DNA from: Phoenix dactylifera | Taxonomy: Eukaryota > Streptophyta > Magnoliopsida > Arecales > Arecaceae | DNA length: 64,000 bases | Assembly: GCF_009389715.1 (NCBI RefSeq) | Contig: NC_052393.1 | Location: forward strand, 5,580,001 to 5,644,000 | Direction of reading: 5' to 3' | Shown here: positions 24,401-35,772 of the stretch, piece by piece | Numbering within the stretch: the stretch's first letter is position 1 | Layout of the letters: each line of letters begins with the position of its first letter | Translations under genes and position numbers: made by a program | Notes under the pieces: model-generated | Seen by the model: only the letters and a program-made list of their open reading frames with translations | Told to the model about the DNA's origin: nothing | Databases searched by the model: none

Positions 24401-25900
24401 TATCAAAAAAAATTAAATTTTATAGGCTTTCAAGACAATTTTTCTTTCTCTACAATCGTTACTTTCTAATATTAGTTATTCTAAATCTAATTAAATCTTA
24501 CTCATCTGTATGTTACTCTCTTTTTTTTTGTTAGTACACCAGCAATTTACAATAGTCTCGCATGACCACTGCCTATTGAGTCAAAGGACAAGATACTCTA
24601 CAAAGTTGGAGAAACATATACAAAATGAGTCCAAAAAATCTCTCTAAATGATGAACAGTAAAAGAAGACAATCCAGTCAACAGTTTTATTCGCCTCTCAA
24701 AATACATGCACAATCCGGAAAACGTCACACTCCTGCAGCCGCCGCCGAACGTCCTCTAGAAATAGATGGTCGAACACCCCCAACTCTCCTGTAGAATCCA
24801 ATCAATCATCTCCATTGAGTCCCTCTCCAGAATGATGTACTGGGCCTCTAGAACGTATGTTACTCTTCAAACAAGAAAAAATATGTTATATAAGCGGGTA
24901 CTAATCGAGATGGATAAATTTATAAGAAAATTTTGTGCCAGAAAATTTAGAAAGATGATTTTTAACTAAAACAATATAATAATAATAATCAATAGAAGTA
25001 AAGTGACTCACATAATTCCAAATTTAAATTTAGCCTTTACTAGATGAAATATTGACCACTCCTTTAGAGAACAACTTAAATAAGGAATAAATACAAGATA
25101 TTATTTGCTTATTGTTTGGGATGAGAGATTAAGAAATAACAGATTTTTCTGAGAGTAAATTTTAAAAAATAATTATTAATTTAAATAACTTCGAGTCAAC
25201 CGTAATTAATATTTCCTCATGTTCAACATCATAAGAAATTTTGCAAGGGAGATTATGCATTCATTAACGAAAATTAAGAAAGACCAAAACGGTTGGTGGC
25301 AAATGGGAATATATAAAAAATAATTTCCATAATGATTAAGTGGTGGAAGGTAGGTTTAATGTCTTAATCAATATATAATTATTGTCCTGTTGATGCTAAT
25401 AAGATCATAAACTGATAAATAAATGGAAAGTCCAGCACTCCAGCATGGCAATCGCGTGCCGCCGTTAGCGTGGGACGCGGTCTCCGGTTAGCGCGGAAAT
25501 AAACCTCCCCACTTCCACCATCGTTCCTACGCCAAAATGACCACAACACCCTCATAATACTTTCGACGAATACATATGTTTAGATGTTCTTGAAAGATTT
25601 TGGGAGAGAACTTCTTACATGGTTTCAAGTATATTTTTAAAGAGGCTAGCATAGCTGCGGATTGAATAGCCGTCTATATGGCTGGACTGGAAAAAAAAAA
25701 TTATTTCGGACATTCCACGATCTTTTGCTTTATTGAATATATTCATGCACATGATATATAAAATATCTATTTTAGCAAAAAAAAAAAAAATCATGCGAAT
25801 ACAATCCTGATAAGGGTAAATTCGTCAATAAAAATGTCAAAGCTGGACACCGGTGCAAGTTAACGTCATTTTTTGTAAGCACGTAACGAGGAGGCTTTCC
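21495..25900. other. Intergenic between the DUF760 and XTH genes
   Basis: The first few hundred bases are the likely 3' UTR of the DUF760 gene. After that I see no supported gene. It contains an (AAAAG)n run near 23536-23568 and a 30-bp sequence repeated at 49-bp spacing (GAGATGAGAGCCATTGATTG at 23953 and 24002). Confidence 0.5.
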
Positions 25901-26096
25901 ACCGAAATTCCCCACGAAGCTCTCGAACTTTCAGAGCCCATTGATCCAACGGTCAAGATCGACAGATGGTTGTATCCTCGTGGCAATCTCGTAAATTTGT
26001 GAAGAGAATCGATCTCTACGAAAAGGGTGGTGGCCAGAGAAGGCGGTCAAAATACTGTATCCCCAAACCTTCCATCTCTGTCTCTCCGCCTCCAGC

Positions 26097-26103
26097 TTAT
26101 AAA
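26097..26103 (+). promoter_or_regulatory. TATA box of the XTH gene
   Basis: TTATAAA lies 79 bp upstream of the XTH start codon in a pyrimidine-rich context. It predicts a transcription start near 26130 and a short leader of about 50 nt. Confidence 0.6.
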
Positions 26104-26181
26104 GCCGGCGAGACGCGAGACCAAGAGCGATCGAATAGAACAAAATTAGAAGAAAAAAATACGAAGAGGAAGGTAAAGATC

Positions 26182-28928
26182 ATGGCGATGGCGATGGCGA
26201 TTTCAAGGTTCTTGACGGCGCTGGTCTTCTTTCTTGGCGCGGCGACGGTGACGGTGTCCGGCTTCAACGTGACGACGCTCGCCTTCGACGAGGGCTACTC
26301 CCACCTCTTCGGGGAGGGCAACCTCGTCCGTTCCTCTGACGGCAGGACCGTCCGCCTTCTCCTTAACCGTTACTCCGGTAACTCTTCTTCTTCTTCTTCC
26401 TCCTCCTCCTCCTCCTCCTCCTCCTCCTCTCCCTTGCCGTTTAACTCACGTCTCCGTTGTTGGGATTAGGTGCGGGTTTTATATCGTCGGATCTCTATCA
26501 CCACGGCTTCTTCAGCGCCTCCATCAAGCTGCCGTCAGATTACACGGCGGGAATCGTCGTCGCCTTCTATGTGAGTAACGCCGTCCGTTTATTCCTTCTT
26601 GCTTCCCTTTATTCGTCTGTTCATACAAGCTCGCCGGAATAACTTTTCCCAGCGGCCGTCGTCACCGTGAAATGACCGAAATGCCCCTCTCTTTAGACAT
26701 GAACTCGGCGTAGTTTTTTTTTCTCTCTTCTTTAAAATATTTCTGGTCTAAAGGTAAAGTCGGCATTTTACGCAAGTTTTAATTCCTATCTCATCGACCA
26801 CCCATTAATTGTAGTTGCCGAAGCAAGGAATCATAGTAAATTGAAAGAAGTGTTAAGGTTATCTTGATCTTGTGGCATGCAGAGGTTGACAGGGGGTTTT
26901 GATATCTTCCAAACCCTTCTCTATTGGTCAAGTGCTCATGGTCTATCTGGGGGTTGTCTAGAAACTGGATAGCAGGTGGAATGATCTGTCTTTGAGATCA
27001 TAGGTGCATGTAGTTAAGTTGAATTCCTGCTGCATAAAAAAACTCAACAGCAAATTCATGTTGTGAAGTTGTAATATTGGTTATATATATATATGTACAC
27101 CCATCTTTTCTGAATGGTTCAGAGGGTACTAATTGGGGCATGGACCTTTCCAAAAGGCAGCAGATAGAAATACTTTATTCCTGTCATCATAATAAGTTAT
27201 TGTCTGTACCTTGTCCAAACCCATGTGTTCCCATAGTAGCCTCATCCAACTTTGCAATGCAACTTGCTAGAGTTAGCAAGCAATATATGTGGCTGGAAGT
27301 AGCTATTTGCAATTTTAAAAACAACACCCTGTTTGTTAACTTACTTGAGAGACTATATTGCTTAAAGAAGTACATCAATTTTAAGTATATATATACAAAG
27401 GAAACTAGGCATGCACATGAAAGTTATAGTAGCGTAAGCAAAGGAAGTAATAGTTTATAGAGCTTTTTGGGTATTATGAAGCGATTAGTTTGAAAACCCA
27501 CATGGCTTTGCTGATGCAGTACTAGTTTATCGTTTCAAGTCGATGCTTAAAATGTTGGTTAGGTGATTGATGACTGTGATTAATGGGTTTTTTTTTTCCG
27601 TGATTTGGAACTGATGCAGACATCTAATGGGGATATCTTTCCAAAGACACACGACGAGCTGGACTTCGAGTTTTTAGGCAACATTAGAGGCGAGAGGTGG
27701 AGAATCCAAACCAATGTGTATGGCAATGGCAGCACCAGCCGAGGCCGAGAGGAGCGCTACGTTCTCCCCTTTGACCCCACCAAGGAGGCCCACCGCTACT
27801 CCATCCTGTGGACCGCCACCCACATCATGTATGTCTTTGATCCCACCCTTCTATGATGCATGTCTTGGAATTCTTATTGCTATAATAATTGAGAAAGTTT
27901 TAGTTGGGGCAAGGTTATTTTTTGTCATTCGAGCGTGAGTCTTTCTGCATGGTTTGTGATTGGAGTGCGAGTTGCAGCCGATTGCAAGCCATTTCCTTGT
28001 TTTGCTTCTGACCAACGTACCCTTTTCCATGCATTGCTTACGTCCATTGTGGTGTTGGTGCTTCTCATCTTTTCATTAGGGCCCTATTAGGAACACTATA
28101 TCCTTGATCCTTTTGAGCAAAGAGTTATTCTTCTTCTTCTTCTTTAACCGAAAAACGACCGAAGATTCAGGCTAAAATGCTGTTTGAATTGTTGCACTAC
28201 AGATTCCTAAGTATTAAGCAAGAGTATTTTGGTCTTTCTTGACCAGATGCACTCATGCAAAATTCACGTCCACTATCATTAACTAAATGTGGTTGCGCAA
28301 TAGATCATTTCCCCCCGTTCTTGATTGTTTTATAAATTAAAAAAGATCTATAGAATCATCAACAGCAGCTAATTTGATGGTTTTATGCTGATAATCGGCA
28401 ATGTGCAGCTTCTACATCGACAAGACGCCTATAAGAGAGGTTGTCCGCAGCGACGCCATGGGCGGCGATTACCCATCCAAGCCCATGTCCCTCTATGCCA
28501 CCATATGGGACGGCTCTACGTGGGCCACCTCCGGTGGCAAGTACAAGGTCAAGTATAAGTACGCCCCGTTCGTAGCTGAATTCTCCGACCTGGTCCTCCG
28601 CGGCTGCCGCATCGATCCCATCCAGCCAGTGCCGTCCACCGATCATTGCATGGAGGCCGACGGTGACCTCATGGCCGCCGATTTCGCCGTCATGACACCC
28701 CGGAAGCGCGCGGCCATGCGTCGGTTTCGTGAGCGTTACATGACCTATTCAGTCTGCTACGACGCCCTCCGGTATTCCGGCGCCTTACCGGACTGCAGCA
28801 TCATCGCCTCGGAGCAGGAGAGGTTCTGGGCATCCGGCCACATCAAGTTCCCGGCCCGCCGGCGCCGGTCCAGGCGCCAGAGCCGTATGCCAAGTGCTGC
28901 TGACCGCATGAGTCAGCCCATTGTCTAA
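26182..28928 (+). CDS. XTH: Xyloglucan endotransglucosylase/hydrolase, XTH27-30 type
   Basis: Exons 26182-26377, 26470-26570, 27620-27828 and 28409-28928 join in phase to 341 residues. The enzyme belongs to GH16 and cuts and rejoins xyloglucan in the cell wall. Residues 1-26 form a secretion signal ([17 protein letters not shown]..). The active site is [10 protein letters not shown] at 110-119, with Glu112 as nucleophile and Glu116 as acid/base. NGS at 135-137 is an N-glycosylation site near the catalytic cleft. The C-terminal XET_C domain with paired Cys follows ([16 protein letters not shown]). The Leu in [10 protein letters not shown], the [10 protein letters not shown] context, the extended C-terminus and the RREV-type neighbourhood fit the XTH27-30 clade. 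The tail ends in an Arg-rich stretch ([11 protein letters not shown]). Transferase versus hydrolase preference cannot be read from sequence alone. Confidence 0.92.
26378..26469 (+). other. 92-bp intron 1 of XTH with a TCT/TCC microsatellite
   Basis: GTAACT donor and GGATTAG acceptor enclose a (TCT)n(TCC)n run near 26382-26430 that makes up most of this very short intron. If retained, it would encode a poly-serine stretch and reach a stop at the acceptor TAG. Confidence 0.8.
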
Positions 28929-29880
28929 ATTAATCATTGGTTGAGTACATATTGTTAGGTGGTCGATGGAACAGTAGTAGTTCAGTTCCTTTCTCCTCTT
29001 ATGATTCTCTCTGTCATCATTGGTTGTATGTAAACAGTGAAATAAGATGCAAATAGGATTCGTGGATTCCTTTTGTTTTGGATTGCCAGCTGGTAACCCT
29101 AGTTATAGGTTTTAATGATTGGTTTTTGTTCTTTTTTGCAGTGTTTTACCTTCAGTCAATTTAAGGATAGATGTGGCTTTAGATTTCTGATTTATGTCAG
29201 ATGGACTTGTAATTATAAATGAAGAAGGGCTAATTCACGTACTATACATAGTTTATTCATGCGTACAGATTTTGGTAGATGATTTAAAATGATACATGAG
29301 TTGCCATTAATTTGGTTTTGGTCCTTGATGGGCATGAGAGCATCAAAAGTCCTATATGGATATATATGTCCTTCAGCAAAGATGAAGAGTAAATTAAGGA
29401 GGGTCACTTGCACCACTTTCCATACCCAATAGAAAGCCTCTGATGACTTGGTTAACTACTTGGGCATGTGGCAGTTGGCATTAAACTTGGATTGGCAACC
29501 ATTGAACCTAGCTTATACCTGACACTGTCTCCATTATAAGGTTAGGCAAGGCCCACGATATAAGCTATTGATGTTTCTCTCACATTGTTAAAGGAAAGAG
29601 GAGAAGAGGTGGGCCATGGCTGTCCCTTTAAAGGGTTAGATGATGGGGTGAGAGTGGTGGATCGGGGTCTGGCTAATCATTTCCTTGTTTGTTACGGATC
29701 CTCATTTCTTTCTCTGTGTCAGTGTGCGTGTGTTTGTGGAGGGGAGTTGGAAGTTGAGCTGTTGCCAAATAATTACATGGGGTCAGGAATTGGGATGTCG
29801 CATGCAAACTTTAATAAGTTATTCCGAAAGAGTTAGGTGTCGATTCGGAGTGGAAGGACATGAAAGCCAGGCACATACAC
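28929..29880. other. XTH 3' region and intergenic DNA
   Basis: The first 150-200 bp are probably XTH 3' UTR, with an AATAAG-type polyadenylation signal near 29040. The rest has no supported gene. Confidence 0.45.
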
Positions 29881-29888
29881 ACATACAC

Positions 29889-30105
<217 letters not shown>

Positions 30106-30156
30106 TATATATATATATATAGATATATATATATATATGTACATATATATGCATAT

Positions 30157-30207
<51 letters not shown>

Positions 30208-30293
30208 TATATATATATATATATATATGCATATCCATATATGTACATATATATGCATATCCATATATGTACATATATATACATATCCAGATA

Positions 30294-30348
<55 letters not shown>

Positions 30349-30371
30349 GTATATATATGTATATGTATATA

Positions 30372-30448
<77 letters not shown>

Positions 30449-30542
30449 ATATATATGTATATATATATATAAATATGTATATATATGTACATATATGGAT
30501 ATGTATATATATGTACATATATGGATATATATATATACACAT

Positions 30543-30578
30543 ACACATTTACATACGTATGTATGTATGTAAATGTGT
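30543..30578. repeat. Palindrome 1 (14-bp arms, 8-nt loop)
   Basis: ACACATTTACATAC (30543-30556) and GTATGTAAATGTGT (30565-30578) are perfect reverse complements. Confidence 0.85.
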
Positions 30579-30604
30579 ATATACATACATACATATATAT
30601 ATAT

Positions 30605-30644
30605 ACACACATTTACATACGTATATATGTATGTAAATGTGTGT
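30605..30644. repeat. Palindrome 2 (16-bp arms, 8-nt loop)
   Basis: ACACACATTTACATAC (30605-30620) and GTATGTAAATGTGTGT (30629-30644) are perfect reverse complements and share the core of palindrome 1, so the two arose by duplication. Confidence 0.85.
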
Positions 30645-30679
30645 GTATATATTTACATACATATATACGTATATAATAG

Positions 30680-31770
30680 GTGCAATTAAGTATTTCATCC
30701 ATTTTTCACTTATTGATTCAGAAGGATCGTCTGACCCACCATGGACCAAATTGGCTACTTTGAACAAGTTTACATAAACTTCAAGAGCAAGATTACCCAC
30801 ATCCAAGACTTAATAGAGTACTAAAACTTTCAGAAGTTGTAACTTCTGGTTTGAAAAAAAATGGTAATGTAATTGAAATAGAAGTTAATATATGAGTCAA
30901 TATCTAGCTTCTATTCAAATTAAAAAATTTCTAAGGTATTTTAATTATTTTTACAATTTATAGTCTTGTTTAAGTAGGAGGTAAATCTAATACAATTTGA
31001 GATGGACTTCACTAGCATGAAAAAGAGAAATTTTTTATCCTCTTTTAACTAGAAGAGAAATCTAGCTCAAACAAAAAAAGTGGACCTTTATAGAATAGGT
31101 AAATTTCTCCTTTTTGAGCTAGAAAAAGAATCCAACTAAAATAAAGATATCACTAGTATACATAGAAGGCGTATGTTATGATTTTAGAAGGAAAATAGAG
31201 GGAGAGGAAGTAAAGAGTGTAGATTCTATATTCTACCACTAAAATCCCAATAGAGAAAATAAAAGCAAAAAATATAGACTCTACTTTCAATGTATAATAT
31301 ATATATAATTTATGGATTATAAAAAATAAAAAAGTAAGGGATTCATGGCCTCACTTTCTAAAATTTTTATTATTTATTATTTTATTCAAGAGATTCGAGT
31401 TTAACGTATTGAAAGAATTCCTCCATCCTTCTGATTGGATCACTTTTATTTGATACCTCTGAATCCATAGAGGCAGTTGCAATCAAAAACCAATGCTCGA
31501 ATTACGAAAACAAAATTTTTTTGAATAGATGGCTCTCATTACTTTATAAAATTCTTGCTAGGACAAATTACATTCTACAGAGTGTGATATGATTTAGGTC
31601 CTATCCTAGAACCTGATCAATCATGATTGGCCAAACATGTTTTATTCTAAACACCGGTCCGACCTAAAAATTCACAAACCGGTCCGACGCATACCGCGTC
31701 ATGTTCAGAGAGCACTTTCACAGCCCAACCAATCATGATTCCAGAAGGGCTAAAATGAAACTTCCGCGCA
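30680..31770. other. Intergenic upstream of the acidic-protein gene
   Basis: AT-rich with no supported gene. Two ACCGGTCCGAC-type words near 31654 and 31679 form a short direct repeat. Confidence 0.45.
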
Positions 31771-31778
31771 CATCCCCT

Positions 31779-31889
31779 CTCAACGGCTAGTTTTTAGTAA
31801 GAAAATCCTTCACCGAATCCGGATATCGGAAATAGTGATATCCAGGTATGCACCCCCTCAGCCTCCAACGGTCATATTACCGTTGGGAA
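31779..31889 (+). promoter_or_regulatory. Cluster of MSA (MYB3R) elements
   Basis: TCCAACGGTCA (31864-31874) is a perfect match to the mitosis-specific activator consensus YCYAACGGYYA. CTCAACGGCTA (31779-31789) matches with one mismatch. CCCAACGGTAA on the minus strand (31887-31877) also matches with one mismatch. The last two AACGG cores form an inverted repeat: CCAACGGT, 6 nt, ACCGTTGG (31865-31886). MSA sites bound by three-repeat MYB proteins drive G2/M expression in plants. They lie 40-150 bp upstream of the probable transcription start of the next gene. Confidence 0.65.
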
Positions 31890-32077
31890 CCCCCCCGATT
31901 CAAATCTTTTAAAAACCCTGCACCAGTTCTCCCCACCCCTCACCTATTCCTTCTTCGTTCCTTTCTCCTCCTCCTCCTCCTCCTCTCTCCATCAAGCCCA
32001 AAGTCTCCTTCCCTTCCAAAGCCCCACGATCACCGGCGAGAGTCCGACCAAACGCTTCCGGATTCCTGCGTTTTCCG

Positions 32078-32217
32078 GTGAGGAAGAACCCATTAGATCC
32101 CTCGTTTGCTTGTCTCTTTTGTTCCAATATCCTCGCTTCTCTCCAAGAATCTGAAATCTTGTGCTTTTCTGATGTCTTTTTTCTTCTTCTTGTACGTGAA
32201 TTTGTTTTGTTTTTCAG
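32078..32217 (+). other. 5'-UTR intron of the acidic-protein gene
   Basis: A GTGAGG donor after CGTTTTCCG and a pyrimidine-rich TTTTTCAG acceptor sit 6 nt before the start codon. This places the first, non-coding exon at about 31930-32077. Confidence 0.6.
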
Positions 32218-32223
32218 GCGGCA

Positions 32224-33848
32224 ATGGAAACCCCATCATCCTTGAGAAGGGTCACAAGATCTCAGGCCTCTGCTGCCTCCCGTAAGCAAAATCCTTTCTT
32301 TTATTGTACGAGAGACCGTTCTCATTATCTCATCCTTCTGTCATATGACTGACTGGATTCTTGTTACTTCCCTCTTTTTCTAAATGCAGAGAAGAACATG
32401 CAAGAAGATGCCTTTTCAAGATCAAGAAACGGCGAGCGTTCTGCACTGCTCGACATCACGAACGATTCTCCCATCGTGGGACTTGCAACGGGAAGCCTGG
32501 TCGAGAAGACTCCTTCGTCTTCGGTGGTCAGGAGCCGAGTTCGAGCCAAACGGACTCCTGGGTCAGGCGAGGCGTTGCTCCGGAGCCAGGTGAAGACACT
32601 CCTGCAGAAGGTGGAGGAAGAGGCTGAGCTTGTCAATAAGCTTCCTCCGGGGCATGCGACATTCCTCTTAGGCCTTCCGATTTCACCAGCGCAGCTTCTT
32701 GCTCCCACGCCAGCCAACACACCTTACATCCCTAACATGCCAGGCTTGGAAGAAGGTGTTCTGATCGATGCTAAGATGCCTTGTGTTACTGAAGATATCC
32801 CAAACCCTCAGCAGGTCTGAATGATGTTTTCTTTTTCTTTTCCCACTTTTCTTTCCCTAATTTCCCCCCCTTTTGTCCAAGCATCCCTGTGGCCTTTCTT
32901 TTCTCATTTATTATCTTGAATATTACTGTTCTAAGTATTATTTTATTGCTTTTTTTCATGTTTGATTTTTGATTTATTACATGACCTGGTTTTCAGAAAT
33001 TCAAGCTTTCCTTTAGTTGCTTCCCTTTATGCCTAGATGGGCTACTCAAGTTCTGACAAAATTCAAGATGGTTGTTATTTTATGATATCTCTTTGAGCTT
33101 AATTCTTCCATATCTCATTTCATTCATATACTTGGATTTGCTTTCTCCGCTGCTATCCTCTCAAACCAATCACTTATGTCTAATCAGATCATCTGTGCTT
33201 TAATATTCATCATATCATCCGCATCAAATTTTATCTAGGCTTGAAAGTTCCTTCAACATGTTTATATATATATTGCTTAACTGGTTTATATGTTTGTCAA
33301 TTTCTCAGGTTGCTGCATCTCTGGAACCAGAGAAATCTCACCATTCTCAAGAATGTGTGATCAACCGAGCATTGCTATTCGATGACTCTCCTGGGAAATC
33401 AGAAATCTCTGATGCCTCAGCAATCTCTTCATCTCTGACTTACCAAGGGAGTGAAGGCAGTTACGCAGAGAAATCCCCCGAAGATGACAACTCTTCTATC
33501 TGGTCCCTTCAAGCCAATGCTGCAAGTATCCAAGAGGATGACGACGAAGATATTGTTGAAGATGAAGTCTATTACGAGGAAGCTGAAGATGATGTGGATG
33601 AAGAAGATGATGAGATTTTAAACGATTTGTGTAGAGGCCTGAGCAAGATGTCAGTACAGGATAAGGTGAGACTGCCTGAGTGCACCGGGAAGCACACACG
33701 TTTCATCTACAACAGTGATGACGAGATTGAAGGTGAAGAGGAGGAAGTCGCCGATGACAAGGCTGTTTCTCCAAGCGTGTTGGTATTGAGGGGACTGCCT
33801 GCACCTAAGGGGAAGCACCTGCGCTTCCCAGAGGAAGATGAAGTTTGA
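32224..33848 (+). CDS. Uncharacterised acidic plant protein with a destruction box
   Basis: Exons 32224-32281, 32390-32814 and 33309-33848 join in phase to 340 residues. I do not recognise a named family, though similar plant proteins seem to exist unannotated. The N-terminus is basic (RRVTRSQ at 8-14). RSALLDITN at 36-44 fits the extended APC/C destruction box RxxLxxIxN exactly. A SGEALLRSQVKTLLQKVEEEAEL helix lies near residues 92-114. Residues 237-264 are almost all Asp/Glu. The C-terminus carries two copies of LPxxxGKHxRF (GKHTRF 288-293, GKHLRF 329-334), each followed by acids. No signal peptide, membrane segment or catalytic domain is visible. With the MSA promoter sites, this suggests a nuclear G2/M protein. 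The motif resembles the one in PATRONUS/RSS1 plant securins, but the rest does not match them. Confidence 0.75.
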
Positions 33849-34734
33849 AAGACCCATGGCGGCTGCTGCTGGAAATTGATATCTTGGAGTTAGTTATTTG
33901 GCTGTCTTTCCCCGACACCATCTGACTATCTTTTGTTTTTTATGTTTCAGATTCCAATTTCGTTTTTATTGTAGTTTTCATTTTTCATAGGATAACTGGC
34001 GAAAAACAAATGCAATTCATCTGTTCTAATAAAGCAGCATTTTGAAGGTTCATATTTTGATTTGGAAACATATTTCTCTGGCTAGTAGATGTGCAATTAT
34101 CTTGGATAGGAAGAAAGGAAAGCTTAAGACAATTGAAGCCACATAGGAATGGCAGGTGACCTGTTGCATAAAATGCTTTCACAAGAGATCCTAACTGATC
34201 TTTGTCTTGCAGTATTCTTCATCAGTTCTTGGAAAGCAGTGTCACAGGTGGTAATGTAGCCTTTTTCTTTTGAATTTGAGGTAAGTTAACGGTGGTAATC
34301 TCCTGTTTCAGAATTCAGTAGCCAAGCATCCAACACGACTGTAATTCCTAGGCTGCCTCCTGAGATGACTTGTAACAATTGAGAGGCTGCAACTATAACA
34401 GAATCTGCTGTATTTATATGATTGCACATCTTAGTCTGTTAGATTGATGACTTGATGCAGTTGGAATGTTTGGTTGATTAATATAATTTGATAAGTAATT
34501 TAGAAACAAAGGTCATGTGGTGGTACCACTATTGCTGGTTCCAAGCCTGAATGACATGGACATGTCAAATGATTAGTTTAGTAAAGTTAAACCAAAGTAA
34601 CTAGAATAAGACCCGAGGATTGGTTTAATAAAAGACCTAATAAAAACCAAAACTTAAGTATTATCTTGGATTTTGGTTGGAAGGAGAGAGACTTCCAAGT
34701 TTCAGCGATTCATAAGAGCTGGCTGAATGTCTCC
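33849..34734. other. 3' region of the acidic-protein gene
   Basis: The first ~180 bp are probably 3' UTR, with a CTAATAAAGC signal at 34025. The rest up to the MITE has no supported gene. Confidence 0.5.
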
Positions 34735-34737
34735 TTA

Positions 34738-35027
34738 GGGGGCGTTTGGTATGGAGGGATCATCCCAGGATCAATGGTGATGTGGGTGGAAGTGATGAGA
34801 TCATCGTGTTTGGTTGTACCACGGTAATTCTATATGGTAGTGATCCTAAATCACCTCCACTGCTTAAATCACCGTCCAACTCGGTGATGGAATACCCGTT
34901 CTTGAGGTCGGAAATCTAAAATCACCCCACTGCAGTGATCTTGGGTTGAAAGTTAAAAACAAAAATACCCCTCAATTTAGCAGAAAATTTGATATATCAA
35001 TATATCATCAATATATTATGTCAATGT

Positions 35028-35059
<32 letters not shown>

Positions 35060-35769
35060 TATATTATATATTATATTAATGATATATATTATATTATAAT
35101 ATATTACTAATCATATTATTATCCTATTATTATTGAAGGATAATTTTAAATTATAGTAGAAATATATTATTATATTTTATATTTATATAATGAAAATATT
35201 TAATATATTACTCCTATTTACCTTATTTTTCTAATCAAAATAACTATTAGTATTCAAAAAATCTATTATAAGTATAAATAAAGATATTAATTCTATAATG
35301 AAAAATAATATATTTTTATAAGATTAATAATTTATAGGAGTAATAAATATATTTTTATAGAATATATTAATAATTAATATATTGATAAATATATTAATAT
35401 TTTATTATAATATATTTTATATGATTAATAAATATATGGTAAGGGCTATAAAAAGTAGAATATGTGACAAAATTATGGAGCTATTATAGAAATTAGCATA
35501 TTGACTTACATTTTTGACTCATAAGAATTAAAAAAAAACACATAAAAAATTCATTTAAAATATATCAGACGTATTTATGGTATTATGTGGTCGGTGATCT
35601 TGGATCCCCATACCATACCAAATAAGTTACTTATAGATATTTAATCACGAGATCATGGCTTACCAAATACATTAATGTTCGATCACTGGAGATCAAATCA
35701 CCCCAGCATTCAGATCACTGAAGATTTTAGATCACCGTGGTGATCCTGTTGGGGTTACCAAACGCCCCC
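34738..35769. mobile_element. PIF/Harbinger-like non-autonomous element (MITE), 1,032 bp
   Basis: Perfect 14-bp terminal inverted repeats, GGGGGCGTTTGGTA at 34738 and its complement ending at 35769, are flanked by the target duplication TTA (34735-34737 and 35770-35772). Sub-terminal regions repeat GATCACC/GGTGATC words in both orientations. The middle (about 34990-35560) is extremely AT-rich, with an (AT)n run near 35029-35054. No transposase is encoded. The TTA duplication and GGG..GTTTGG ends are those of Tourist/Harbinger-type MITEs. The length is large for a MITE, so the AT-rich middle may be an expansion or insertion. Confidence 0.85.
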
Positions 35770-35772
35770 TTA

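Noticed and set aside
25966..26469. A 167-residue protein reading through XTH exon 1 into a poly-Ser tail
   Set aside because: The poly-Ser part is the microsatellite of a short intron with good splice sites, and the XTH family alignment resumes after it.
32224..33848. Calling the acidic protein a PATRONUS/RSS1 securin
   Set aside because: Only the destruction-box segment is alike. The other features I associate with that family are not visible, so the name would overreach.
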